64,000 nucleotides of DNA from Amblyomma americanum. Lineage: Eukaryota; Arthropoda; Arachnida; Ixodida; Ixodidae. Positions 49,935 to 62,201 of the stretch are shown piece by piece. The notes under the pieces are model-generated. The model did not search any database. It was not told where the DNA came from and saw only the letters and a list, made by a program, of their open reading frames with translations. The DNA lies in assembly GCF_052857255.1 (NCBI RefSeq), contig NW_027526692.1, positions 62,001 through 126,000 on the forward strand, written 5' to 3'. The translations under genes and the position numbers were made by a program. Position 1 is the stretch's first letter, and every line of letters starts with the position of its first letter.

Positions 49935-51285
49935 GTTTCGTTGTATTAAGCACGAATACATGCTTTTCGCGCAGTTATAAGAGAAAACGTTTTGACGAGT
50001 ATCACGTGGAACACTTGTAATACCGATGTGTTGTGATTTAGCTCGTTTCGGTCTAAAACAGCTTGTTTCGCTGTATTAAGCAAGAATACATGCTTTTCGC
50101 TCAGTTATAAGAGAAAAAGTTTTGACGCGTATCAGAGGAACACTTGTAAAACCGATGTGTCGTGATTTAGCTCATTTCGGTCTAAAACAGCTTGTTTCGT
50201 TGTATTAAGCACAAATACATGCTTTTCGCGCAGTTATAAGAGAAAAAGTTTTGACGAGTATCACGTGGAACACTTGTAATAAAGATGTGTTGTGATTTGG
50301 CTCGTTTCGGTCTAAAACAGCTTGTTTCGTTGTATTAAGCAAGAATACATGCTTTTCGCGCAGTTATAAGAGAAAAAGTTTTGACGCGTATCACATGGAC
50401 ACTTGGAAAACCGATGTGTTCAGATCTAGCTCGTTTCGGTCTAAAACAGCTTGTTTCGTTGTATTAAGCACGAATACATGCTTTTCGCGCAGTTATAAGA
50501 GAAAAAGTTTTGACGCGTATCAGAGGAACACTTGTAAAACCGACGTGTTGTGATTTAGCTCGTTTCGGTCTAAAACAGCTTGTTTCGCTGTATTAAGCAA
50601 GAATACATGCTTTTCGCGCAGTTATAAGAGAAAAAGAAAAAGTTTTGACGCGTATCAGAGGAACACTTGTAAAACCGATTTGTTGTGATTTAGCTCATTT
50701 CGGTCTAAAACAGCTTGTTTCGTTGTATTAAGCACGAATACATGCTTTTCGCGCAGTTATAAAAGAAAAAGTTTTGACGAGTATCACGTGGAACACTTGT
50801 AATACCGATGTGTTGTGATTTGGCTCGTTTCGGTCTAAAACAGCTTGTTTCGTTGTATTAAGCAAGAATACATGCTTTTCGCGCAGTTATAAGAGAAAAA
50901 GTTTTGACGCGTATCAGAGGAACACTTGTAAAACCGATGTGTTCAGATTTAACTCTTTTCGGACTAAAACAGCTTGTTGCGTTGTATTAAGCAAGAATGC
51001 ATGCTTTTCGCGCAGTTATAAGAGAAAAAGTTTTGACGCGTATCACATGGACACTTGGAAAACCGATGTGTTCAGATCTAGCTCTTTTCGGTCTAAAACA
51101 GCTTGTTTCGTTGTATTAAGCACGAATACATGCTTTTCGCGCAGTTATAAGAGAAAAAGTTTTGACGCGTATCAGAGGAACACTTGTAAAACCGATGTGT
51201 TGTGATTTAGCTCGTGTCGGTCTAAAACAGCTTGTTTCGCTGTATTAAGCAAGAATACATGCTTTTCGCGCAGTTATAAGAGAAA
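49935..51285 (+). repeat. 1687 bp higher-order repeat, unit 3 (truncated)
   Basis: About 80% of a unit is present. The match stops at about 51285, where GAAAAAGTTGACGCGTGTC replaces GAAAAAGTTTAGACG. This unit has GACGCG, CATGGACAC and GAATGCATGC (50997), so it differs slightly from unit 2. Confidence 0.9.
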
Positions 51286-51341
51286 AAGTTGACGCGTGTC
51301 ACAGGGACACTTGTAAAACCGATGTGTTCAGATTTAGCTCG

Positions 51342-53578
51342 TTTCGGTCTAAAACAGCTTGTTTCGTTGTATTTAGCACGAATACATGCTTTTCGCGCAG
51401 TTATAAGAGAAAAAGTTTAGACGCGTATCAGAGGAACACTTGTAAAACCGATGTGTTGTGATTTAGCTCGTTTCGGTCTAAAACAACTTGTTTCGCTGTA
51501 TTAAGCAAGAATACATGCTTTTCGCGCAGTTATAAGAGAAAAAGTTTTGACGCGTGTCACAGGGACACTTGTAAAACCGATGTGTTCAGATTTAGCTCGT
51601 TTCGGTCTAAAACAGCTTGTTTCGTTGTATTAAGCACGAATACATGCTTTTCGCGCAGTTATAAGAGAAAAAGTTTAGACGCTTATCAGAGGAACACTTG
51701 TAAAACCGATGTGTTGTGATTTAGCTCGTTTCGGTCTAAAACAGCTTGTTTCGCTGTATTAAGCAGAAATACATGCTTTTCGCGCAGTTATAAGAGAAAA
51801 AAGAGTTGACGCGTATCAGAGGAACACTTGTAAAACCGATGTGTTGTGATTTAGCTCGTTTCGGTCTAAAACAGATTGTTTCGCTGTATTAAGCAAGAAT
51901 ACATGCTTTTCGCGCAGTTATAAGAGAAAAAGGTTTGACGCTTATTAGAGAGACACTTGTAAAACCGATGTGTTCAGATTTACCTCGTTTCGGTCTAAAA
52001 CAGCTTGTTTCGTTGGACTAAGCACGAATACATGCTTTTCGCGCAGCTATAAGAGAAAAAAGAGTTGACGCGTATCAGAGGAACACTTGTAAAACCGATG
52101 TGTTGTGATTTAGCTTATTTCGGTCTAAAACAGCTTGTTTCGCTGTATTAAGCAAGAATACATGCTTTTCGCGCAGTTATAGGAGAAAAAAATTTAACAG
52201 CTTGTTTCGCTGTATTAAGCAGGAATACATGCTTTTCGCGCAGTTATAAGAGAAAAAGTTTTGACGCGTATTAGAGAGACACTTGTAAAACCGATGTGTT
52301 GTGATTTAGCTCGTTTCGGTCTAAAACAGCTTGTTTCGTTAGACTAAGCAAGAATACATGCTTTTCGCGCAGTTATAAGAGAAAAAAGTTTTGACGCGTA
52401 TCAGAGGAACACTTGTAAAACCGATGTGTTTTGATTTAGCTCGTTTCGGTCTAAAACAGCTTGTTTCGCTGTATTAAGCAACAATACATGCTTTTCGCGC
52501 AGTTATAAGAGAAAAAGTTTTGACGCGTATCAGAGGAACACTTGTAAAACCGATGTGTTGTGATTTAGCTCGTTTCTGTCTAAAACAGCTTGTTTCGCTG
52601 TATTAAGCAAGAATACATGCTTTTCGCGCAGTTATAAGAGAAAAAGTTTTGACGCGTATCAGAGGAACACGTAAAACCGATGTGTTCAGATTTAGCTCGT
52701 TTCGGTCTAAAACAGCTTGTTTCGTTGTATTAAGCACGAATATGTGCTTTACGCGCAGTTATAGAAGAAAAAGTTTTGACACGTATCAGACACTTGTAAA
52801 ACCGATGTGTTGTGATTTAGCTCGTTTCGGTCTAAAACAGCTTGTTTCGTTGTATTAAGCAAGAATACATGCTTTTCGCGCAGTTATAAGAGAAAAAGTT
52901 TTGACGAGTATCACGTGGATACCTGTAAAACCGATGTGTTCAGATTTAGCTCGTTTCGGTCTAAAACAGCTTGTTTCGTTGTATTAAGCACGAATACATG
53001 CTGTTCGCGCAGTTATAAGAGAAAAATTTTTGACGAGTATCACGTGGAACACTTGTAATACCGATGTGTTGTGATTTAGCTCGTTTTGGTTTAAAACAGC
53101 TTGCTTCGCTGTATTAAGCAAGAATACATGCTTTTCGCGCAGTTATAAGAGAAAAAGTTTTGACGCGTATCAGAGGAACACTTGTAAAACCGATGTGTTC
53201 AGATTTAGCTCGTTTCGGTCTGAAACAGCTTGTTTCGTTGTATTAAGCACGAATACATGCTTTTCGCGCAGTTATAAGAGAAAAAGTTTAGACGCGTATC
53301 AGAGGAACACTTGTAAAACCGATGTGTTTTGATTTAGCTCGTTTCGGTGTAAAACAGCTTGTTTCGTAGTATTAAGCAAGAATACATGCTTTTCGCGCAG
53401 TTATAAGAGAAAAAGTTTTGACGGGTATTAGAGGAACACTTGTAAAACCTTTGTGTTGTGATTTAGCTCGTTTCGGTCTAAAACAGCTTGTTTCGCAGTA
53501 TTAAGCAAGAATACATGCTTTTCGCGCAGTTATAAGAGAAAAAGTTTTGACGCGTGTCACAGGGACACTTGTAAAACC
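51342..53578 (+). repeat. 2.2 kb block with deletion monomer, copy 1
   Basis: The block runs from CGTTGTATTTAGCACG through GTTTAGACGCTTATC, AAGCAGAAATAC, AACAGATTG, GACGCTTATTAGAGAG, the 66 bp monomer, AAGCAACAATAC, TTTCTGTC, GACACGTATCAGACAC, GGTTTAAAACAGCTTGC and TTTCGCAGTATT. The same order recurs at 55414-57647 and 58960-61196 (offset 7618). Confidence 0.9.
52193..52258 (+). repeat. 66 bp deletion monomer, copy 1
   Basis: A run of seven A and TTT is followed directly by AACAGCTTGTTTCG, so 62 bp from GACGCG through the CTAAA region are missing. The flanking A7-TTT and AAGCAGGAATAC variants match the full 128 bp monomers at 9961-10088 and 11897-12024, which are likely of the parental type. 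Confidence 0.88.
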
Positions 53579-54382
53579 GATGTGTTGTGATTTAGCTCGT
53601 GTCGGTCTAAAACAGCTTGTTTCGCTGTATTAAGCAAGAATACATGCTTTTCGCGCAGTTATAAGAGAAAAAGTTTAGACGCGTATCAGAGGGACACTTG
53701 TAAAACCGATGTGTTCAGATTTAGCTCGTTTCGGTCTAAAACAGCTTGTTTCGTTGTATTAAGCACGAATACATGCTTTTCGCGCAGTTATAAGAGAAAA
53801 CGTTTTGACGAGTATCACGTGGAACACTTGTAATACCGATGTGTTGTGATTTAGCTCGTTTCGGTCTAAAACAGCTTGTTTCGCTGTATTAAGCAAGAAT
53901 ACATGCTTTTCGCGCAGTTATAAGAGAAAAAGTTTTGACGCGTGTCACAGGGACACTTGTAAAACCGATGTGTTCAGATTTAGCTCGTTTCGGTCTAAAA
54001 CAGCTTGTTTCGTTGTATTAAGCACGAATACATGCTTTTCGCGCAGTTATAAGAGAAAACGTTTTGACGAGTATCACGTGGAACACTTGTAATACCGATG
54101 TGTTGTGATTTAGCTCGTTTCGGTCTAAAACAGCTTGTTTCGCTGTATTAAGCAAGAATACATGCTTTTCGCTCAGTTATAAGAGAAAAAGTTTTGACGC
54201 GTATCAGAGGAACACTTGTAAAACCGATGTGTCGTGATTTAGCTCATTTCGGTCTAAAACAGCTTGTTTCGTTGTATTAAGCACAAATACATGCTTTTCG
54301 CGCAGTTATAAGAGAAAAAGTTTTGACGAGTATCACGTGGAACACTTGTAATAAAGATGTGTTGTGATTTGGCTCGTTTCGG

Positions 54383-57247
54383 TCTTTGTTTCGTTGTATT
54401 AAGCAAGAATACATGCTTTTCGCGCAGTTATAAGAGAAAAAGTTTTGACGCGTATCACATGGACACTTGGAAAACCGATTGTGTTCAGATCTAGCTCGTT
54501 TCGGTCTAAAACAGCTGTTTCGTTGTATTAAGCACGAATACATGCTTTTCGCGCAGTTATAAGAGAAAAAGTTTTGACGCGTATCAGAGGAACACTTGTA
54601 AAACCGACGTGTTGTGATTTAGCTCGTTTCGGTCTAAAACAGCTTGTTTCGCTGTATTAAGCAAGAATACATGCTTTTCGCGCAGTTATAAGAGAAAAAG
54701 AAAAAGTTTTTGACGCGTATCAGAGGAACACTTGTAAAACCGATTTGTTGTGATTTAGCTCATTTCGGTCTAAAACAGCTTGTTTCGTTGTATTAAGCAC
54801 GAATACATGCTTTTCGCGCAGTTATAAAAGAAAAAGTTTTGACGAGGTATCACGTGGAACACTTGTAATACCGATGTGTTGTGATTTGGCTCGTTTCGGT
54901 CTAAAAACAGCTTGTTTCGTTGTATTAAGCAAGAATACATTGCTTTTCGCGCAGTTATAAGAGAAAAAGTTTTGACGCGTATCAGAGGAACACTTGTAAA
55001 ACCGATGTGTTCAGATTTAACTCTTTTCGACTAAAACAGCTTGTTGCGTTGTATTAAGCAAGAATACATGCTTTTCGCGCAGTTATAAGAGAAAAAAGTT
55101 TTGACGCGTATCACATGGACACTTGGAAAACCGATGTGTTCAGATCTAGCTCTTTTCGGTCTAAAACAGCTTGTTTCGTTGTATTAAGCACGAATACATG
55201 CTTTTCGCGCAGTTATAAGAGAAAAAGTTTTGACGCGTATCAGAGGAACACTTGTAAAACCGATGTGTTGTGATTTAGCTCGTGTCGGTCTAAAACAGCT
55301 TGTTTCGCTGTATTAAGCAAGAATACATGCTTTTCGCGCAGTTATAAGAGAAAAAGTTGACGCGTGTCACAGGGACACTTGTAAAACCGATGTGTTCAGA
55401 TTTAGCTCGTTTCGGTCTAAAACAGCTTGTTTCGTTGTATTTAGCACGAATACATGCTTTTCGCGCAGTTATAAGAGAAAAAGTTTAGACGCGTATCAGA
55501 GGAACACTTGTAAAACCGATGTGTTGTGATTTAGCTCGTTTCGGTCTAAAACAACTTGTTTCGCTGTATTAAGCAAGAATACATGCTTTTCGCGCAGTTA
55601 TAAGAGAAAAAGTTTTGACGCGTGTCACAGGGACACTTGTAAAACCGATGTGTTCAGATTTAGCTCGTTTCGGTCTAAAACAGCTTGTTTCGTTGTATTA
55701 AGCACGAATACATGCTTTTCGCGCAGTTATAAGAGAAAAAGTTTTAGACGCTTATCAGAGGAACACTTGTAAAACCGATGTGTTGTGATTTAGCTCGTTT
55801 CGGTCTAAAACAGCTTGTTTCGCTGTATTAAGCAGAAATACATGCTTTTCGCGCAGTTATAAGAGAAAAAAGAGTTGACGCGTATCAGAGGAACACTTGT
55901 AAAACCGATGTGTTGTGATTTAGCTCGTTTCGGTCTAAAACAGATTGTTTCGCTGTATTAAGCAAGAATACATGCTTTTCGCGCAGTTATAAGAGAAAAA
56001 GGTTTGACGCTTATTAGAGAGACACTTGTAAAACCGATGTGTTCAGATTTACCTCGTTTCGGTCTAAAACAGCTTGTTTCGTTGGACTAAGCACGAATAC
56101 ATGCTTTTCGCGCAGCTATAAGAGAAAAAAGAGTTGACGCGTATCAGAGGAACACTTGTAAAACCGATGTGTTGTGATTTAGCTTATTTCGGTCTAAAAC
56201 AGCTTGTTTCGCTGTATTAAGCAAGAATACATGCTTTTCGCGCAGTTATAGGAGAAAAAAATTTAACAGCTTGTTTCGCTGTATTAAGCAGGAATACATG
56301 CTTTTCGCGCAGTTATAAGAGAAAAAGTTTTGACGCGTATTAGAGAGACACTTGTAAAACCGATGTGTTGTGATTTAGCTCGTTTCGGTCTAAAACAGCT
56401 TGTTTCGTTAGACTAAGCAAGAATACATGCTTTTCGCGCAGTTATAAGAGAAAAAAGTTTTGACGCGTATCAGAGGAACACTTGTAAAACCGATGTGTTT
56501 TGATTTAGCTCGTTTCGGTCTAAAACAGCTTGTTTCGCTGTATTAAGCAACAATACATGCTTTTCGCGCAGTTATAAGAGAAAAAGTTTTGACGCGTATC
56601 AGAGGAACACTTGTAAAACCGATGTGTTGTGATTTAGCTCGTTTCTGTCTAAAACAGCTTGTTTCGCTGTATTAAGCAAGAATACATGCTTTTCGCGCAG
56701 TTATAAGAGAAAAAGTTTTGACGCGTATCAGAGGAACACGTAAAACCGATGTGTTCAGATTTAGCTCGTTTCGGTCTAAAACAGCTTGTTTCGTTGTATT
56801 AAGCACGAATATGTGCTTTACGCGCAGTTTATAGAAGAAAAAAGTTTTGACACGTATCAGACACTTGTAAAACCGATGTGTTGTGATTTAGCTCGTTTCG
56901 GTCTAAAACAGCTTGTTTCGTTGTATTAAGCAAGAATACATGCTTTTCGCGCAGTTATAAGAGAAAAAGTTTTGACGAGTATCACGTGGGATACCTGTAA
57001 AACCGATGTGTTCAGATTTAGCTCGTTTCGGTCTAAAACAGCTTGTTTCGTTGTATTAAGCACGAATACATGCTGTTCGCGCAGTTATAAGAGAAAAATT
57101 TTTGACGAGTATCACGTGGAACACTTGTAATACCGATGTGTTGTGATTTAGCTCGTTTTGGTTTAAAACAGCTTGCTTCGCTGTATTAAGCAAGAATACA
57201 TGCTTTTCGCGCAGTTATAAGAGAAAAAGTTTTGACGCGTATCAGAG
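54383..57247. other. Cluster of single-base indels in one repeat copy
   Basis: Relative to 50310-53175 and to later copies, this stretch has an 8 bp loss at 54386 (GGTCTTTGTTTCG) and one-base changes at about 54480 (+T), 54516 (-T), 54711 (+T), 54847 (+G), 54905 (+A), 54941 (+T), 55029 (-G), 55095 (+A), 55744 (+T), 56829 (+T), 56841 (+A), 56990 (+G) and 57248 (-A). Many are in short homopolymers. Sister copies hardly show such changes, so local consensus error is a strong alternative to real mutation. Confidence 0.8.
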
Positions 57248-57647
57248 GACACTTGTAAAACCGATGTGTTCAGATTTAGCTCGTTTCGGTCTGAAACAGC
57301 TTGTTTCGTTGTATTAAGCACGAATACATGCTTTTCGCGCAGTTATAAGAGAAAAAGTTTAGACGCGTATCAGAGGAACACTTGTAAAACCGATGTGTTT
57401 TGATTTAGCTCGTTTCGGTGTAAAACAGCTTGTTTCGTAGTATTAAGCAAGAATACATGCTTTTCGCGCAGTTATAAGAGAAAAAGTTTTGACGGGTATT
57501 AGAGGAACACTTGTAAAACCTTTGTGTTGTGATTTAGCTCGTTTCGGTCTAAAACAGCTTGTTTCGCAGTATTAAGCAAGAATACATGCTTTTCGCGCAG
57601 TTATAAGAGAAAAAGTTTTGACGCGTGTCACAGGGACACTTGTAAAA
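55414..57647 (+). repeat. 2.2 kb block with deletion monomer, copy 2
   Basis: This is the second copy of 51342-53578, lying inside the second 4.07 kb unit and carrying the right half of the indel cluster. Confidence 0.89.
56262..56327 (+). repeat. 66 bp deletion monomer, copy 2
   Basis: The deletion has the same end points as at 52193-52258, with the same A7-TTT-AACAGC joint, so it was copied along with the block and did not arise again. Confidence 0.88.
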
Positions 57648-58959
57648 CCGATGTGTTCAGATTTAGCTCGTTTCGGTCTAAAACAACTTGTTTCGTTGTA
57701 TTAAGCACGAATACATGCTTTACGCGCAGTTATAGAAGAAAAAGTTTTGACGCCTATTAGAGAGACACTTGTAAAACCTATGTGTTATGATTTAGCTCGT
57801 TTCGGTCTAAAACAGCTTGTTTCGTTGTATTAAGCAAGAATACATGCTTTTCGCGCAGTTATGAGAGAAAAAGTTTTGACGCGTATCAGAGGAACACTTG
57901 TAAAACCTTTGTGTTGTGATTTAGCTCGTTTCGGTCTAAAACAGCTTGTTGCGCTGTATTAAGCAAGAATACATGATTTTCGCGCAGTTATGAGAAAAAG
58001 TTTTACGCGTATTAGAGAGACACTTGTAAAACCGATGTGTTGTGATTTAGCTCGTTTCGGTCTAAAACAGCTTGTTTCGTTGTATTAAGCAAGAATACAT
58101 GCTTTTCGCGCAGTTATAAGAGAAAAAGTTTTGACGCGTATTAGAGAGACACTTGTAAAACCGATGTGTTGTGATTTAGCTCGTTTCGGTCTAAAACAGC
58201 TTGTTTCGTTGTATTAAGCAGGAATACATGCTTTTCGCGCAGTTATAAGAGAAAAAGTTTTGACGAGTATCACGTGGATACTTATAAAACCGATGTGTTC
58301 AGATTTAGCTCGTTTCGGTCTTAAACAGCTTGTTTCGTTGTATTAAGCACGAATACATGCTTTTCGCGCAGTTATAAGAGAAAAAGTTTTGACGAGTATC
58401 ACGTGGAACACTTGTAATACCGATGTGTTGTGATTTAGCTCGTTTCGGTTTAAAAGAGCTTGTTTCGCTGTATTAAGCAAGAATACATGCTTTTCGCGCA
58501 GTTATAAGAGAAAAAGTTTTGACGCGCATCAGAGGAACACTTGTAAAACCGATGTGTTGTGATTTAGCTCATTTCGGTCTAAAACAGCTTGTTTCGCTGT
58601 ATTAAGCAAGAATACAAGCTTTTCGCGCAGTTATAGGAGAAAAAGTTTTGACGCGTATCAGAGGAACACTTGTAAAACCGATGTGTTGTGATTTAGCTCG
58701 TTTCGGTCTAAAACAGCTTGTTTCGTTGTATTAAGCAAGAATACATGCTTTTCGCGCAGTTATAAGAGAAACAGTTTTGACGCGTATCAGAGGAACACTT
58801 GTAAAACCGATGTGTTGTGATTTAGCTCGTTTCGGTCTAAAACAGCTTGTTTCGTTGTATTAAGCAAGAATACATGCTTTTCGCGCAGTTATAAGAGAAA
58901 AATTTTTGACGAGTATCACGTGGAACACTTGTAATACCGATGTGTTGTGATTTAGCTCG
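57648..58959 (+). repeat. Ten monomers between 2.2 kb block copies
   Basis: This is satellite of mixed class with private changes: GAATACATGATTTTCGCG with GTTATGAGAAAAAGTTTTACG near 57975, TGCGCTG at 57950, GGATACTTATAAAACC near 58280 and GAATACAAGC at 58613. The last part (GAGAAAAATTTTTGACGAG, GGTTTAAAAGAGC) is partly repeated at 61520-61800. Confidence 0.83.
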
Positions 58960-61196
58960 TTTCGGTCTAAAACAGCTTGTTTCGTTGTATTTAGCACGAA
59001 TACATGCTTTTCGCGCAGTTATAAGAGAAAAAGTTTAGACGCGTATCAGAGGAACACTTGTAAAACCGATGTGTTGTGATTTAGCTCGTTTCGGTCTAAA
59101 ACAACTTGTTTCGCTGTATTAAGCAAGAATACATGCTTTTCGCGCAGTTATAAGAGAAAAAGTTTTGACGCGTGTCACAGGGACACTTGTAAAACCGATG
59201 TGTTCAGATTTAGCTCGTTTCGGTCTAAAACAGCTTGTTTCGTTGTATTAAGCACGAATACATGCTTTTCGCGCAGTTATAAGAGAAAAAGTTTAGACGC
59301 TTATCAGAGGAACACTTGTAAAACCGATGTGTTGTGATTTAGCTCGTTTCGGTCTAAAACAGCTTGTTTCGCTGTATTAAGCAGAAATACATGCTTTTCG
59401 CGCAGTTATAAGAGAAAAAAGAGTTGACGCGTATCAGAGGAACACTTGTAAAACCGATGTGTTGTGATTTAGCTCGTTTCGGTCTAAAACAGATTGTTTC
59501 GCTGTATTAAGCAAGAATACATGCTTTTCGCGCAGTTATAAGAGAAAAAGGTTTGACGCTTATTAGAGAGACACTTGTAAAACCGATGTGTTCAGATTTA
59601 CCTCGTTTCGGTCTAAAACAGCTTGTTTCGTTGGACTAAGCACGAATACATGCTTTTCGCGCAGCTATAAGAGAAAAAAGAGTTGACGCGTATCAGAGGA
59701 ACACTTGTAAAACCGATGTGTTGTGATTTAGCTTATTTCGGTCTAAAACAGCTTGTTTCGCTGTATTAAGCAAGAATACATGCTTTTCGCGCAGTTATAG
59801 GAGAAAAAAATTTAACAGCTTGTTTCGCTGTATTAAGCAGGAATACATGCTTTTCGCGCAGTTATAAGAGAAAAAGTTTTGACGCGTATTAGAGAGACAC
59901 TTGTAAAACCGATGTGTTGTGATTTAGCTCGTTTCGGTCTAAAACAGCTTGTTTCGTTAGACTAAGCAAGAATACATGCTTTTCGCGCAGTTATAAGAGA
60001 AAAAAGTTTTGACGCGTATCAGAGGAACACTTGTAAAACCGATGTGTTTTGATTTAGCTCGTTTCGGTCTAAAACAGCTTGTTTCGCTGTATTAAGCAAC
60101 AATACATGCTTTTCGCGCAGTTATAAGAGAAAAAGTTTTGACGCGTATCAGAGGAACACTTGTAAAACCGATGTGTTGTGATTTAGCTCGTTTCTGTCTA
60201 AAACAGCTTGTTTCGCTGTATTAAGCAAGAATACATGCTTTTCGCGCAGTTATAAGAGAAAAAGTTTTGACGCGTATCAGAGGAACACGTAAAACCGATG
60301 TGTTCAGATTTAGCTCGTTTCGGTCTAAAACAGCTTGTTTCGTTGTATTAAGCACGAATATGTGCTTTACGCGCAGTTATAGAAGAAAAAGTTTTGACAC
60401 GTATCAGACACTTGTAAAACCGATGTGTTGTGATTTAGCTCGTTTCGGTCTAAAACAGCTTGTTTCGTTGTATTAAGCAAGAATACATGCTTTTCGCGCA
60501 GTTATAAGAGAAAAAGTTTTGACGAGTATCACGTGGATACCTGTAAAACCGATGTGTTCAGATTTAGCTCGTTTCGGTCTAAAACAGCTTGTTTCGTTGT
60601 ATTAAGCACGAATACATGCTGTTCGCGCAGTTATAAGAGAAAAATTTTTGACGAGTATCACGTGGAACACTTGTAATACCGATGTGTTGTGATTTAGCTC
60701 GTTTTGGTTTAAAACAGCTTGCTTCGCTGTATTAAGCAAGAATACATGCTTTTCGCGCAGTTATAAGAGAAAAAGTTTTGACGCGTATCAGAGGAACACT
60801 TGTAAAACCGATGTGTTCAGATTTAGCTCGTTTCGGTCTGAAACAGCTTGTTTCGTTGTATTAAGCACGAATACATGCTTTTCGCGCAGTTATAAGAGAA
60901 AAAGTTTAGACGCGTATCAGAGGAACACTTGTAAAACCGATGTGTTTTGATTTAGCTCGTTTCGGTGTAAAACAGCTTGTTTCGTAGTATTAAGCAAGAA
61001 TACATGCTTTTCGCGCAGTTATAAGAGAAAAAGTTTTGACGGGTATTAGAGGAACACTTGTAAAACCTTTGTGTTGTGATTTAGCTCGTTTCGGTCTAAA
61101 ACAGCTTGTTTCGCAGTATTAAGCAAGAATACATGCTTTTCGCGCAGTTATAAGAGAAAAAGTTTTGACGCGTGTCACAGGGACACTTGTAAAACC
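58960..61196 (+). repeat. 2.2 kb block with deletion monomer, copy 3
   Basis: This matches 51342-53578 at offset 7618 with hardly any indels, unlike copy 2. The spacing to copy 2 is about 3547 bp. It continues a short way past the copy 1 match in common with 57648-57720. Confidence 0.9.
59811..59876 (+). repeat. 66 bp deletion monomer, copy 3
   Basis: The joint and flanking variants are the same as in the copies at 52193 and 56262. Confidence 0.88.
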
Positions 61197-62201
61197 GATG
61201 TGTTCAGATTTAGCTCGTTTCGGTCTAAAACAACTTGTTTCGTTGTATTAAGCACGAATACATGCTTTACGCGCAGTTATAAGAGAGAAAGTTTTGACGC
61301 GTATTAGAGAGACACTTGTAAAACCGATGTGTTGTGATTTAGCTCGTTTCGGTCTAAAACAGCTTGTTTCGTTGTATTAAGCAAGAATACATGCTTTTCG
61401 CGCAGTTATGAGAGAAAAAGTTTTGACGCGTATCAGAGGAACACTTGTAAAACCGATGTGTTGTGATTTAGCTCGTTTCGGTCTAAAACAGCTTGTTTCG
61501 TTGTATTAAGCAAGAATACATGCTTTTCGCGCAGTTATAAGAGAAAAATTTTTGACGAGTATCACGTGGAACACTTGTAATACCGATGTGTTGTGATTTA
61601 GCTCGTTTCGGTTTAAAAGAGCTTGTTTCGCTGTATTAAGCAAGAATACATGCTTTTCGCGCAGTTATAAGAGAAAAAGTTTTGACGCGTATCAGAGGAA
61701 CACTTGTAAAACCGATGTGTTGTGATTTAGCTCATTTCGGTCTAAAACAGCTTGTTTCGCTGTATTAAGCAAGAATACATGCTTTTCGCGCAGTTATAGG
61801 AGAAAAAGTTTTGACGCGTATCAGAGGAACACTTGTAAAACCGATGTGTTGTGATTTAGCTCGTTTCGGTCTAAAACAACTTGTTTCGCTGTATTAAGCA
61901 AGAATACATGCTTTTCGCGCAGTTATAAGAGAAAAAGTTTTGACGCGTATCAGAGGAACACTTGTAAAACCGACGTGTTGTGATTTAGCTCGTTTCGGTC
62001 TAAAACAGCTTGTTTCGCTGTATTAAGCAAGAATACATGCTTTTCGCGCAGTTATAAGAGAAAAAGAAAAAGTTTTGACGCGTATCAGAGGAACACTTGT
62101 AAAACCGATTTGTTGTGATTTAGCTCATTTCGGTCTAAAACAGCTTGTTTCGTTGTATTAAGCACGAATACATGCTTTTCGCGCAGTTATAAAAGAAAAA
62201 G
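61197..62201 (+). repeat. Eight-monomer linking stretch
   Basis: This is ordinary satellite joining the 2.2 kb block to the right-edge segment. 61520-61800 resembles 58890-58960 and 58380-58640. 61965-62195 (GACGTG, the six-base GAAAAA insertion and GATTTGTTG) repeats the order of 63650-63885 at offset 1686. Confidence 0.84.

Larger units (their letters stand above)
49507..53578 (+). repeat. 4.07 kb tandem duplication, copy 1
   Basis: This aligns to 53579-57647 at offset about 4072. It contains the right end of the 1687 bp field and then the block with GTATTTAGCACG, AAGCAGAAATAC, AACAGATTG, the 66 bp deletion monomer, TTTCTGTC and AATATGTGC. The period is not a multiple of 129 because it includes the deletion monomer. 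Confidence 0.9.
53579..57647 (+). repeat. 4.07 kb tandem duplication, copy 2
   Basis: This is the second copy of 49507-53578, with the same marker order. It has many one-base indels relative to copy 1 (see 54383-57247), which is why the spacing between markers varies from 4069 to 4072. Confidence 0.9.

Noticed and set aside
54277..54543. Minus-strand open frame of 88 codons
   Set aside because: It exists only because the 8 bp loss and one-base indels in 54383-54520 shift the frame. The same place in the sister copies is closed.
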